NCBI GenBank assembly: GCA_017412715.1
Contig: JAFPWU010000023.1
Location: 1-49,042, forward strand
Origin: Clostridia bacterium
GTDB taxonomy: Bacteria > Bacillota > Clostridia > Christensenellales > Aristaeellaceae
DNA length: 49,042 bases
Direction: 5' to 3'
The notes under the pieces are model-generated. The model did no database searches, was not told where the DNA came from, and saw only the letters and a program-made list of their open reading frames with translations. The translations under genes were made by a program, and so were the position numbers. Positions 18,542 through 25,727 of the stretch are shown piece after piece; within the stretch, counting starts at the first letter, position 1, and the number at the start of each line of letters is the position of its first letter.

Positions 18542-18631
18542 TCATATTGCTGTTTTCATGCTGTCAATTCTGCTCTGCTGTTCTCTTTCCCTCTCTCTGT
18601 ATTCCGTCGGTGTAATGCCGCGCGCTTTCTT
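18542..18631 (-). pseudogene. C-terminal remnant of an AraC-family regulator
   Basis: The minus strand reads KKARGITPTEYRERERE and 12 more residues to a stop (18542-18544). KKARGITPTEYR is the end of the second AraC helix-turn-helix motif. Upstream the frame runs into the inverted repeat at 18637-18676 and nothing else of the gene is present. It is a 29-codon tail left by a deletion or rearrangement beside the ATPase cassette. Confidence 0.65.
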
Positions 18632-18636
18632 ACTTC

Positions 18637-18676
18637 AGCGGGAATTATCTGTCAATTCTTCGAGATAATTCCCGCT
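18637..18676. repeat. Perfect 14-base inverted repeat, with a third half-copy
   Basis: AGCGGGAATTATCT (18637-18650) and its exact complement AGATAATTCCCGCT (18663-18676) are separated by 12 bases. A third GGGAATTATCT occurs at 18701-18711 in the same orientation as the first. It could be a protein-binding site or the end of a lost mobile element. Confidence 0.7.
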
Positions 18677-18889
18677 TACTCGCATTTTTTAGCATCTGTA
18701 GGGAATTATCTCAAAGTTTTTCAAATAATCAAGCCAGTCCACAGTTTGAGTCGCGGACGGAAAACATTCTTCCGACCCGGGAGGGCTATCGCGGGACCGT
18801 TCGCCTGCGGATCAACCCCCCGGAGAAAGTCGCCGCCCGGCGGGCCGAGCATGATCTCACCGCGAAAAAGCAGTAACAGAGCCCAATGG

Positions 18890-18917
18890 AAAACTCCGGC
18901 GCGCGCGCCGGAGTTTT
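18890..18917. terminator. Strong bidirectional hairpin terminator
   Basis: The 28-base palindrome of AAAACTCCGGCGCG and its complement is followed by T residues in both directions. It ends an open stretch (about 18727-18873, reading ...INPPEKVAARRAEHDLTAKKQ) that resembles a decayed C-terminus but was not identified. It insulates the toxin-antitoxin-like element that follows. Confidence 0.75.
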
Positions 18918-18937
18918 CTTTGAACCTCAGTTGGCAA

Positions 18938-18966
18938 TTGACAGCAGTCATACGGGCTGATAAAAG
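18938..18966 (+). promoter_or_regulatory. Possible promoter of the small basic ORF
   Basis: A perfect TTGACA (18938-18943) is followed after 17 bases by TAAAAG (18961-18966), a four-of-six match to the -10 box. If used, the leader before the small ORF at 19049 is about 75 bases, as is common for type I toxin messages. Confidence 0.4.
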
Positions 18967-19048
18967 TCTTTCTGCCCCGCAAGGGGTACGAAGATGCATT
19001 GTGGCTGGCGGCTGTTCCTACTCCCTGAACCGAAAGGGGGTGCAGGAC

Positions 19049-19156
19049 GTGCGGATCACCTTTCACGTCTGGAAGTACACGGGAACGATTGTTATCCGCG
19101 AAACCAAGCGTAAGGCCCAAAACGTAAAAAACAACCGCCACTCGGTGCAGGAGTGA
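19049..19156 (+). CDS. Small basic protein, candidate type I toxin
   Basis: A 35-residue protein starting at GTG: MRITFHVWKYTGTIVIRET, then KRKAQNVKNNRHSVQE. The first half is mostly beta-branched and aromatic and the second half strongly basic, which fits a membrane- or nucleic-acid-active peptide. The ribosome binding site AAAGGGGG (19033-19040) lies 8 bases before the GTG. The last ten codons and stop are antisense to a predicted RNA made from the other strand (19126-19233), the usual layout of TxpA/RatA-like pairs. A tail with the same KNNRHS ending occurs in the decayed copy at 346-465. The family was not recognised with certainty; the toxin role is inferred from architecture. Confidence 0.55.
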   Translation: MRITFHVWKYTGTIVIRETKRKAQNVKNNRHSVQE

Positions 19157-19233
19157 CGATTGTTTCGCGGCTTTACGCCAGCAAGCATTCTTAAACCCTA
19201 ACTGAGGAACAGCCGTTGGTTCGCTGCTCTTCG
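19126..19233 (-). ncRNA. Antisense-type small RNA, copy 2 (candidate antitoxin)
   Basis: About 108 bases are predicted from the promoter at 19240-19267 to a terminator whose stem is AACAATCGTCACTC with GAGTGGCGGTTGTT, followed by TTTTTT (19126-19131). Its 3' third is fully complementary to the last 31 bases of the small ORF at 19049-19156 and the rest to that message's 3' untranslated region. Its 5' part (ACGAAGAGCAGCG, then CGGCTGTTCCTCAG) is conserved with copy 1 at 270-376. It would act by base pairing with the toxin message. Confidence 0.65.
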
Positions 19234-19239
19234 TTTTAT

Positions 19240-19267
19240 ATTATAAGCATTTCTGGAATTATGTCAA
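19240..19267 (-). promoter_or_regulatory. Consensus promoter of small RNA copy 2
   Basis: On the minus strand TTGACA (19262-19267), 16 bases, TATAAT (19240-19245). The -35 box overlaps the last codons of the fructokinase gene (stop 19259-19261). Both hexamers are perfect, as expected of an antitoxin RNA made in excess. Confidence 0.8.
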
Positions 19268-20212
19268 GCGCATGAGCACATCCGCCTCCGCGGGCACGCT
19301 GCTGATGCCCCCGTGGTGCTGGGTGGACAGGCTGGCGGCGGTGCAGGCGAAGCGGACGATCTGCCGCAGCTCCTCCTCCGTCAGGTCCTCCGGCGCCTTT
19401 CCGGTCTTCAGGAACCGGCTCATGGCGCTGCCGCCGAAGATATCCCCGGCGCCGGTGGTATCCACCACATGGATTCCCCGGGGGCTTTCCACCAGAACCC
19501 GATGGTTTCGGGTCGCCGCGTAGCACCCCTTCGGGCCCAGGGTCACATAGACCAGGGATACGCCGTATTCGGAGAGCAGCTTCTCCGCCCCCTGCTCCGG
19601 GGAGAGACCCCAGAGGAACTCGATTTCCTCATCGCTGATTTTGACGATATCCGCCTGGTGCAGGCTCCATTCCATGGCGGTCTTCGCGTCCTCCTCCCGC
19701 TTCCACAGGGGCTTGCGCAGATTGGGATCCAGACTGACGGTCATCCCGGCGGCTTTGGCCGCCTCCACGGCCCTGCGGGTGGCGGAGGCCGCGGGCTCAT
19801 CCGTCAGGGACAGGGTGCCGAAATGGAATACCCGGCCCTCCTTCAGCAGGCTCACGTCCACCTCCTCCGGCTTCAGGCAGGTATCCGCCCCCGGTTTGCG
19901 GGCGAAGCTGAAGTCCCGGTTTCCGCTTTCGTCCAGGGCCACGAAGGCCAGGGTGGTAAACACCTCCGGATCCCGAAGGATCCCCCGGGTGTCGATGCCC
20001 GCCCCGGACAGGGTGTCCGCCAGCAGGCGGCCGAACATGTCGTCCCCCACCTTGCCGATCATGGCGGTCCGGCAGCCGTATCTGTTCAGCGCCGCCAGGA
20101 AATTTCCCGGGGCGCCGCCGGGCTGGGCGGAAAGGATCGGATATCCCGCCTCGTTATTTCCCTTCGGGGCAAAATCGATCAGTATTTCTCCCAGTGCGAT
20201 GACATCGTACAT
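19259..20212 (-). CDS. scrK: Fructokinase, PfkB family
   Basis: A 317-residue cytoplasmic kinase that phosphorylates fructose with ATP. Visible are the N-terminal sugar-binding region (ALGEILIDFAP; QPGGAPGNFLAALNRYG) and the C-terminal catalytic and anion-hole motif DTTGAGDIFGGSAMSRFL near residue 250, with the catalytic Asp in GAGD. It is the last gene on the minus-strand arm of the fructan locus. Across the divergent promoter region lie GH32 enzymes that release fructose, which favours fructose over other sugars as substrate. The final codons are shared with the small RNA promoter. Confidence 0.88.
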   Translation of the reverse strand: MYDVIALGEILIDFAPKGNNEAGYPILSAQPGGAPGNFLAALNRYGCRTAMIGKVGDDMFGRLLADTLSGAGIDTRGILRDPEVFTTLAFVALDESGNRDFSFARKPGADTCLKPEEVDVSLLKEGRVFHFGTLSLTDEPAASATRRAVEAAKAAGMTVSLDPNLRKPLWKREEDAKTAMEWSLHQADIVKISDEEIEFLWGLSPEQGAEKLLSEYGVSLVYVTLGPKGCYAATRNHRVLVESPRGIHVVDTTGAGDIFGGSAMSRFLKTGKAPEDLTEEELRQIVRFACTAASLSTQHHGGISSVPAEADVLMRLT

Positions 20213-20287
20213 TTCCCGCTTCCTCCTTCTTTATTCCAGGTTATTCATGTCGCTCCGCTATTGAATCTGAACAATCATTTCATTTCT

Positions 20288-20824
20288 TTATAACAGCTCC
20301 TGCAGGGCTTTCTCCTCCTGCTTCGCCCGTTCCTCGGCCTGCAGCACCGCGTCCCAGCTGCCCTTTTCGAAGCCGTCCTTGGCCAGCAGCACCCCCCGGT
20401 GCCCGCTGCACAGCAGCAGATACAGCCGGGGCGTTTCCCTGGTTTCCCGGATCTCCGTATATTCGATGCGGGCCGGCTCGCCCTGTCCGGCGTCCACAGT
20501 CATCCCCGTCCGGTCAAAGGTAACCGTCCTCAGGGCCTGATCCCCGCTCTTTCCCTGGAAGGCCCGCCATTTTCTGCTCAGGTCGCTTTTCTTCAGCGTG
20601 GCTGCCCACAGGATCACCACCCCGCCCGTCAGCAGCAGGGGAAGATACAGCCCCTGGGCCGCCGGGGCCCTGGACTGGAGGGCCAGCAGCACCAGCCCGA
20701 AGGCCGCGAAGATGATCCCGCACCACAGCAGGGTTTTCTGCCTCCGGTGGGAAAAGACCGCCTCATGGCTTTCCCCGAAAAGATCCCGGGTGACGGTGAT
20801 CCGGTTCACCGCGATGGGTTCCAT
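20288..20824 (-). CDS. YcxB-like membrane protein
   Basis: A 178-residue protein with two adjacent membrane segments (LLWCGIIFAAFGLVLLAL and LYLPLLLTGGVVILWAAT) and a C-terminal cytoplasmic domain of the YcxB type (TVTFDRTGMTVDAGQGEPARIEYTEI split over two strands), ending in a charged helix. The start at 20824 overlaps the stop of the upstream gene (TGATG), with AGGAGG nine bases before; a 28-codon upstream extension lacks such a site. It is translationally coupled to the DUF624-like gene. Function is unknown. Confidence 0.72.
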   Translation of the reverse strand: MEPIAVNRITVTRDLFGESHEAVFSHRRQKTLLWCGIIFAAFGLVLLALQSRAPAAQGLYLPLLLTGGVVILWAATLKKSDLSRKWRAFQGKSGDQALRTVTFDRTGMTVDAGQGEPARIEYTEIRETRETPRLYLLLCSGHRGVLLAKDGFEKGSWDAVLQAEERAKQEEKALQELL

Positions 20825-21732
20825 CAGGCATTTCCCTCCTTTTCCTCCCGGGCCTTCTCCGGAGCCGGGGCGGATTTCTCCCCGGTTTCCTTCAGCAGCC
20901 GCTGCCACACGGCGATATTGGGATCCACGTAGGGATCCAGGGCCCCCTCCTCATTTTCCTTCTCGAAATTGTCCTTCGCCCAGGGATCCCCTTCCACCTG
21001 GATAAACTGCTCCTCGATCTTCAGATCCGCGTTCAGATCCGGATAGAGCCGGTACAGGGCCAGAAAAATCGGAAACCAGAAGCCCAGGAAGGGGATGACC
21101 ACAAGGGTCCAGGGGGCAAAGAGAATCATCGCCAGAATCCACACCAGCTGGATCAGCACCGCCCCGAACACCTTCACGGAATGCTTCACGGTGAACAGCA
21201 GCAGATTCCGCACCCGGAGGGCCCAGGTCTGCTGAAAGAGCACCAGCTGGGGCCAGTACAGGGTGTTGAACCAGATCACGGCGGAGAACCCCGCCGCCAG
21301 GAGCGCCAGGGTGCTCAGAGAGGGAGCAATCTCCGCGCTGTACAGCACGAAAACCGCAAAGGCGAACAGCCCGATGGCCAGCCCCAGCAGTCCCCCGGGC
21401 AGCAGGCTGCAGGTTCCGTTCTGCCGCCAGCTTTTCTGATAATTTTTCCACCAGTTGTTCGGCGCGTCCCGCAGGCCCCGCATGATGCCGTCCACCTGCC
21501 CCGCCAGGAAGGGCCCCCAGATCATGCCGCCCAGAAAGGACAGGGGCAGCAGCACCAGCAGGCTGGAGGTCAGCATGGCCCAGGCGATGCCCGCCGCCAG
21601 GGGCAGCACTCCCAGGGTGGTCAGCAGGTTGATCCGTAGCCAGTGGAAGGCATAGAAGGACATGAGCTGCCTGTATCTGGCAAAGCCCGTCTGCCGATGG
21701 GTATAATCCGTATCATCCCGAAAGATTCCCAC
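20824..21732 (-). CDS. DUF624/YesL-like membrane protein
   Basis: A 302-residue protein with five to six predicted membrane helices. The first half shows the pattern of YesL/DUF624 proteins (WLRINLLTTLGVLPLAAG, then FLAGQVDGIMRGLRD), and a hydrophilic C-terminal tail of about 75 residues is rich in Glu and Lys. Members of this group often sit in sugar-importer loci of Bacillota, as here beside the fructan system, but have no established biochemical role. It overlaps the following YcxB-like gene by one base pair. Confidence 0.7.
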   Translation of the reverse strand: MGIFRDDTDYTHRQTGFARYRQLMSFYAFHWLRINLLTTLGVLPLAAGIAWAMLTSSLLVLLPLSFLGGMIWGPFLAGQVDGIMRGLRDAPNNWWKNYQKSWRQNGTCSLLPGGLLGLAIGLFAFAVFVLYSAEIAPSLSTLALLAAGFSAVIWFNTLYWPQLVLFQQTWALRVRNLLLFTVKHSVKVFGAVLIQLVWILAMILFAPWTLVVIPFLGFWFPIFLALYRLYPDLNADLKIEEQFIQVEGDPWAKDNFEKENEEGALDPYVDPNIAVWQRLLKETGEKSAPAPEKAREEKEGNA

Positions 21733-21814
21733 GGGTGTCTCCTTTCTGTTCCCGTATCTATAAGTCGCTCCGCTCTCTGCGGTACTCCTCTCCGGGGGAC
21801 GGCTCTCCTCCCCG

Positions 21815-21879
21815 GGGCTTCCGCCCGTTTCTCACTGAAAACTGTCCACTGGACAGTTTTCCGGACGCTCGAAACCCCC
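21815..21879. repeat. Dispersed palindromic repeat, copy B
   Basis: This matches copy A at 13878-13943: GGGCTTCCGCCC, then the palindrome AAAACTGTCC-ACT-GGACAGTTTT (21838-21860), then CGCTCGAAACCCCCG. Just beyond, CGGTTCTAAGC (21894-21904) faces GCTAAGAACCG (21933-21943), a second imperfect hairpin. The whole interval 21733-22003 has no coding content. Confidence 0.75.
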
Positions 21880-22003
21880 GTTCACTTACGCAACGGTTCT
21901 AAGCTCTGTCTGCGCCTTACGGCTTGCCATTCGCTAAGAACCGGCGAGAATCAAGGCCCCCGGAAGAGGAGCACCTCAGCGCTCCGCTTTCGGGAATAAA
22001 TAC

Positions 22004-22672
22004 TTACTGCCCCTCCGCCGGCTTTTTCAGGTTCTCCGACCCATAGTGGCATCCGTCCAGGAATTCTCCCAGCTGCGCCGCCGCGTCCCCTTCGTAATCC
22101 TCCGTGCAGGTCAGCTCCGCGATCACCACATAGTTTCCGAAAACGCCGAAGGCGGAGGCCCCGCGCTCATAGGGATTCGTCTCGGAGCCGCAGGCATAGA
22201 TCAGCACCTGAAAGTCCTGGCCATTATGGGTTTCGCTCCTTTTCTCCTCCACCCGGTAGGTGTTTTCCTCCCGGGCCATCCATTCCGCCCGGGCTTCCTC
22301 CGCCTGTTCCCGATCCCCGCAGCCGTAGAGCAGCAGATAGATCTGCGCCGGATAAAGGTCCACGTGCTTCCCGTCGGCGTTGGTATAGTCCCGGGCCTCC
22401 CCGGCCACCCAGGAGGCGTAGAAGGTATCATTGCCCGCCAGGGCCGTATCATTATTCAGCAGGGTGAAGCCGTTTCCCGGGGCTTCCACGCCCATCACGG
22501 TTCCCATCATTTCCCATTCCGGGTTCCAGGCGGTTCCGTCGTCCGCCGCGGTGGGCACCCGGGAAAACAGGGGGATCACCAGCGCCACCGCCGCGAAGAT
22601 CAGGACGATGATGGGGATGATCAGCCATTTCTGCATGATGAACAGCCAGAGATGGCGCAGCTTTCGTATCAT
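22004..22672 (-). CDS. Membrane-anchored protein of unknown function
   Basis: A 222-residue protein with one N-terminal membrane anchor (IIPIIVLIFAAVALVIPLF, about 15-33) and an outside domain of about 180 residues containing cysteines (YGCGD, YACGS, LTCTED, DGCHYG). The start overlaps the end of the upstream gene as ATGA, with GAGGA before it, so the two are probably translated together. The order anchor plus alpha/beta-like outer domain mirrors its upstream neighbour. No family was recognised. Confidence 0.7.
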   Translation of the reverse strand: MIRKLRHLWLFIMQKWLIIPIIVLIFAAVALVIPLFSRVPTAADDGTAWNPEWEMMGTVMGVEAPGNGFTLLNNDTALAGNDTFYASWVAGEARDYTNADGKHVDLYPAQIYLLLYGCGDREQAEEARAEWMAREENTYRVEEKRSETHNGQDFQVLIYACGSETNPYERGASAFGVFGNYVVIAELTCTEDYEGDAAAQLGEFLDGCHYGSENLKKPAEGQ

Positions 22673-23334
22673 GGTTCGGCTTCCTCCGTCAGTTTGTCCC
22701 ACAGGGCGTCGCATTTTTCACGGTATTTGCAGGTTCTGTCCTCCCAGAAGCCCCGCCGGGCCAGAAAGATGCCCGGCAGCGCCGGGCCTTCCCCTGGGGC
22801 CAGCTCCTCCCAGGCAGCGGTCCAGGGCGACCCTCCCTCGGCGGTCAGCTCCCCGTCCTCTCCCGCCAGAATCTGATAGTCCGCCTGCACTTTTTCCGGA
22901 TCCTCGCAGAGGAAAAAATAGCTTTCGCAATCCTCCAGATCCGCCATCAGGCGGACCTGAGCCGCTGCCGCGTAATTCGCGGAGTCCGAATCCCCGAGGA
23001 TCGCCATATTCACATAGCTGTTCACCTGGACCAGGACCCGGCCGTCCCCGTTGCAATCCTCCCCCAGGGCCGCCAGCGCGGCCTCCAGCCGGCTGACCGT
23101 CTCCTCCTCCAGGGGGGCGGAAGCGATATAGGCCGCCTGATAATCCGGCTCCGTAATCCCCACCCCCAGGGCCTTCAGCAGGATATCCCCCAGCGCGATC
23201 GCCAGCAGCACCCCCGCCAGTACGCCCCATCTATGGTAGTGCCACCAGTTTTTCCGTTTTTCCTGTTTTGTGTAGGTCTTCTTTTCCTCCGGCTTCACGT
23301 CCCGGTATTTCCACTGGAGGTATTCACTGGCCAC
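22669..23334 (-). CDS. Membrane-anchored protein of unknown function
   Basis: A 221-residue protein: a basic cytoplasmic start with KKTYTKQEKRKNWWHYHRW, one membrane helix (GVLAGVLLAIALGDILLKAL, about 38-57), then an outer domain with paired cysteines (EDCNGDG, EDCESYFFLCED) and a C-terminal CKYREKC motif. Its start lies inside the end of the LacI gene (11-base overlap), so it is in that operon. A similar anchor-plus-domain protein follows. No family was recognised. Confidence 0.7.
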   Translation of the reverse strand: MASEYLQWKYRDVKPEEKKTYTKQEKRKNWWHYHRWGVLAGVLLAIALGDILLKALGVGITEPDYQAAYIASAPLEEETVSRLEAALAALGEDCNGDGRVLVQVNSYVNMAILGDSDSANYAAAAQVRLMADLEDCESYFFLCEDPEKVQADYQILAGEDGELTAEGGSPWTAAWEELAPGEGPALPGIFLARRGFWEDRTCKYREKCDALWDKLTEEAEP

Positions 23335-24337
23335 CCGTGACCGCCTCCTCCTTCGTGGTGCCGCCGGCCGCGTAATACACGGGAAGGCAGACCAGGGCGG
23401 AATGCTGGGTCTGACGCCGGTCCAACAGGAGCTCCACGGCGGTCTCGGCGATCTGCTTCACCGGCTGCACGATGGTGGAGCAGACATACTCCTCCGAATG
23501 GAAGAGGCGGGTTCCGTCAAACCCGATCATCTGCACGTCCTCCGGCACCCGGATCCCCCGGCGCCGCAGGAAGGTCTCCACCTGATGCAGCAGCAGGTCC
23601 GTGGAGCAGAAGATGCCGTCATAGGCGAGGCGCCCCTCCGCGTCCGTGTTTTCCTTCAGGAACCGGAACATGGGCTCCAGCCCCTCCTCGTCGTTAAAGC
23701 GCTTCATGGTGAAGTCCACCCCATGCTGCCCGCAGGCGGAGGCAAAGCCTCCTCCCCGCTTGTCCGTCTCCCCGGTCAGGGCGGATCCGTGCCGCAGGAA
23801 GAGCAGCCGCCTGCAGCCCAGGGAGATCAGCTTTTCCGCCGCCAGGACGCCTCCCCCGTAATTATCGGAGGATACGCAGGGCACGGTAGGGCTGATAATC
23901 CGGTCGATGCTGACATAGGGCATGCCTTCAACTTCCATCTGGACGGTGGAATAGGTCAGCCCGATAATCCCGTCCACCATGTTCTGCCGAAGCATCTGGA
24001 TGCAGCGGATCTCCGCCTGGGAATCATATTCCGTGGTCGCCAGCAGCATCCGGTACCCCCGGCTGTTCAGGGCCTGGCAGATGAAGTCAGCCAGCCGGGA
24101 GAAATACATGTGGGCCAGGCCGGGAAGAATCACGGCCACCGTATTGGTCTTTTCCGCCCGGAGGCCCCGGGCATAGCTGTTGACGGAATATCCCAGCCGC
24201 TCGGCGGCTTCCAGCACCCGGACCTTGTATTCCCGCCCGACGGGGACATTGTTGAACACGTTGGAGACCGTCCCCAGCGCGACCCCCGCCTCCCTGGCCA
24301 CATCCTTCATGGTGGGCTTTCTATCTGAAGACTGCAT
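23324..24337 (-). CDS. LacI-family regulator of the sucrose/fructan locus
   Basis: A 337-residue repressor. The helix-turn-helix (TMKDVAREAGVALGTVSNVF) and hinge (YSVNSYARGLRAEKT) are followed by a sugar-binding core (for example GIIGLTYSTVQMEVEG; SSDNYGGGVLAAEKL; MIGFDGTRLFHSEEY). It is read away from the importer and GH32 genes. Palindromes with the core TGAAACGTTTCA lie at both promoters, so it probably controls both arms in response to sucrose, a fructan or a phosphorylated product. The inducer is not determined. Confidence 0.9.
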   Translation of the reverse strand: MQSSDRKPTMKDVAREAGVALGTVSNVFNNVPVGREYKVRVLEAAERLGYSVNSYARGLRAEKTNTVAVILPGLAHMYFSRLADFICQALNSRGYRMLLATTEYDSQAEIRCIQMLRQNMVDGIIGLTYSTVQMEVEGMPYVSIDRIISPTVPCVSSDNYGGGVLAAEKLISLGCRRLLFLRHGSALTGETDKRGGGFASACGQHGVDFTMKRFNDEEGLEPMFRFLKENTDAEGRLAYDGIFCSTDLLLHQVETFLRRRGIRVPEDVQMIGFDGTRLFHSEEYVCSTIVQPVKQIAETAVELLLDRRQTQHSALVCLPVYYAAGGTTKEEAVTGGQ

Positions 24338-24353
24338 GTTGCCCCCTTTTTTG

Positions 24354-24407
24354 TATAACGTTTCACGACTTCCGGATCATTATAGCAATCCAGACCCTGT
24401 TTGTAAA
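24354..24407 (-). promoter_or_regulatory. Promoter and operator of the second LacI gene
   Basis: On the minus strand TTTACA (24402-24407), 17 bases, TATAAT (24379-24384). Just past the start is TATAACGTTTCA (24354-24365), matching 10 of 12 bases of the perfect palindrome at 24587-24598. Confidence 0.7.
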
Positions 24408-24488
24408 GGAGGGATTTGCTTTTTCGCATCATCATTTTCTTTCCGGAAGAAAAAAAGTCAGAAAACCCATATTTTTGAAAAATAAGTG

Positions 24489-24518
24489 TTGACAAGCTCC
24501 GGACCGGTCTGCTATTTT
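24489..24518 (+). promoter_or_regulatory. Promoter of the sucrose/fructan importer operon
   Basis: Perfect TTGACA (24489-24494), an 18-base spacer and TATTTT (24513-24518). The long leader of about 235 bases to the first gene contains the operators at 24587-24693. Confidence 0.6.
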
Positions 24519-24586
24519 AGAATCAGATCAGGCAGCGTTCGAATAAACAGATGGGCTCGAAAGCTGCCTTATTCTGTGAAACATCG

Positions 24587-24693
24587 TGAAACGTTTCATG
24601 AACAAGATGTTTCATTCATGAAAGGAGGGAAGCCTGAAGGGACGTTTTCTGTTGGAAAATGGAGCTGAATTCCGTTTCATGATGTGATGAAAC
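24587..24693. promoter_or_regulatory. Cluster of LacI-type operators
   Basis: Three arrangements of the same half-site occur: the perfect palindrome TGAAACGTTTCA (24587-24598), TTTCATTCATGAAA (24610-24623) and GTTTCAT-6-ATGAAAC (24674-24693). The first has the central CG of LacI/GalR operators. All lie downstream of the promoter, suggesting a roadblock or multi-site looping. Confidence 0.65.
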
Positions 24694-24761
24694 AGCCCCG
24701 CGGCTGATCACCGCGAAGCCGTTTCGTCACCTCAGGATGGGAAAAGCTCCCGGGAAAAACT

Positions 24762-25712
24762 ATGCAGAAAGAAGTGAACAGAATGCAGGCAACCAACGTC
24801 AAGGCGCCGAGCCTTCGGCGGAAATCCATTGGCCAGCGGATCATGGACAACTGGCAGCTTTATCTGCTGCTGCTGATCCCTGTGGTGCTGACCTTCATCT
24901 ACAAGTACATTCCCATGTACGGCATTCAGATCGCTTTCAGGGACTACAAGGCCTCCCGGGGCATCACCGGCAGCAAGTGGGTCGGCCTGGAGTGGTTCGA
25001 GCGGTTCTTCACGGCGCCTACCTGCGGCCGCATGATCCGCAACACCGTCCTCCTGAGCCTCTACAGCCTCCTGTGGAGCTTCCCGGTGCCCATCATCCTG
25101 TCCCTGTGCATCAATCAGCTGCGCTTCCCGCGCTACAAACGGGTGGTGCAGACCGTGCTGTACGCGCCGCACTTCATCTCCATCATGGTGGTCTGCGGTA
25201 TGATCCGGATCTTCCTGAGCCCCTCCGGCGGCCTGATCAACCTGCTATTGGGGACGCAGATAGACTTTTTAACCGAGTCCAGCGCATTCCGGACGATATA
25301 TATCGCCTCCGGCATCTGGCAGGACGCGGGCTGGGGCTGCATCATCTACCTGGCGACCCTCTCCAATGTGGACACCAGCCTTTATGAAGCGGCCAAGGTG
25401 GACGGCGCCTCCATGTTCCAGCGGATTATGAACGTGGACGTGCCCGCCCTGCTGCCCATGGCCATCCTGAACCTGATCATGAGCGCCGGCTCCCTGATGA
25501 ACGTAGGCTTTGAAAAGGTCTGGCTGCTGCAGACGGACCTGAACAAGGCGACTTCCGACGTCATCGCCGTGTATGTGTATCAGCAGGGTATTGAAAACGC
25601 CAAGTACAGCTATTCCACGGCTGTGGGCCTGTTCAATACGGCGGTCAACCTGATCCTGCTGTTCATCGTGAACACGATTGCCAGCAAGACGTCCGAAGTC
25701 AACTTCGTGTAA
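24762..25712 (+). CDS. Sucrose/fructan ABC importer permease, LplB type
   Basis: A 316-residue inner-membrane permease. Characteristic segments are YLLLLIPVVLTFIYKYIPMYG, IAFRDYKASRGITGSKWVGL, the EAA loop YEAAKVDGASMFQRI and the ending IASKTSEVNFV. The start is uncertain: ATG 24762 and ATG 24783 are both possible and neither has a strong ribosome site. It is first in the plus-strand arm and is followed 15 bases later by its partner. Confidence 0.88.
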   Translation: MQKEVNRMQATNVKAPSLRRKSIGQRIMDNWQLYLLLLIPVVLTFIYKYIPMYGIQIAFRDYKASRGITGSKWVGLEWFERFFTAPTCGRMIRNTVLLSLYSLLWSFPVPIILSLCINQLRFPRYKRVVQTVLYAPHFISIMVVCGMIRIFLSPSGGLINLLLGTQIDFLTESSAFRTIYIASGIWQDAGWGCIIYLATLSNVDTSLYEAAKVDGASMFQRIMNVDVPALLPMAILNLIMSAGSLMNVGFEKVWLLQTDLNKATSDVIAVYVYQQGIENAKYSYSTAVGLFNTAVNLILLFIVNTIASKTSEVNFV

Positions 25713-25727
25713 GGAGGTGCAGACAGA

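Noticed and set aside
18637-18712. CRISPR array
   Set aside because: Only three copies of an 11-base core occur, two of them as an inverted repeat, with no regular spacers and no cas genes in the window.
18746-19156. A 136-codon frame ending with the small basic ORF
   Set aside because: Its first two thirds cross a strong terminator palindrome and have no homology; only the last 35 codons have a ribosome site.
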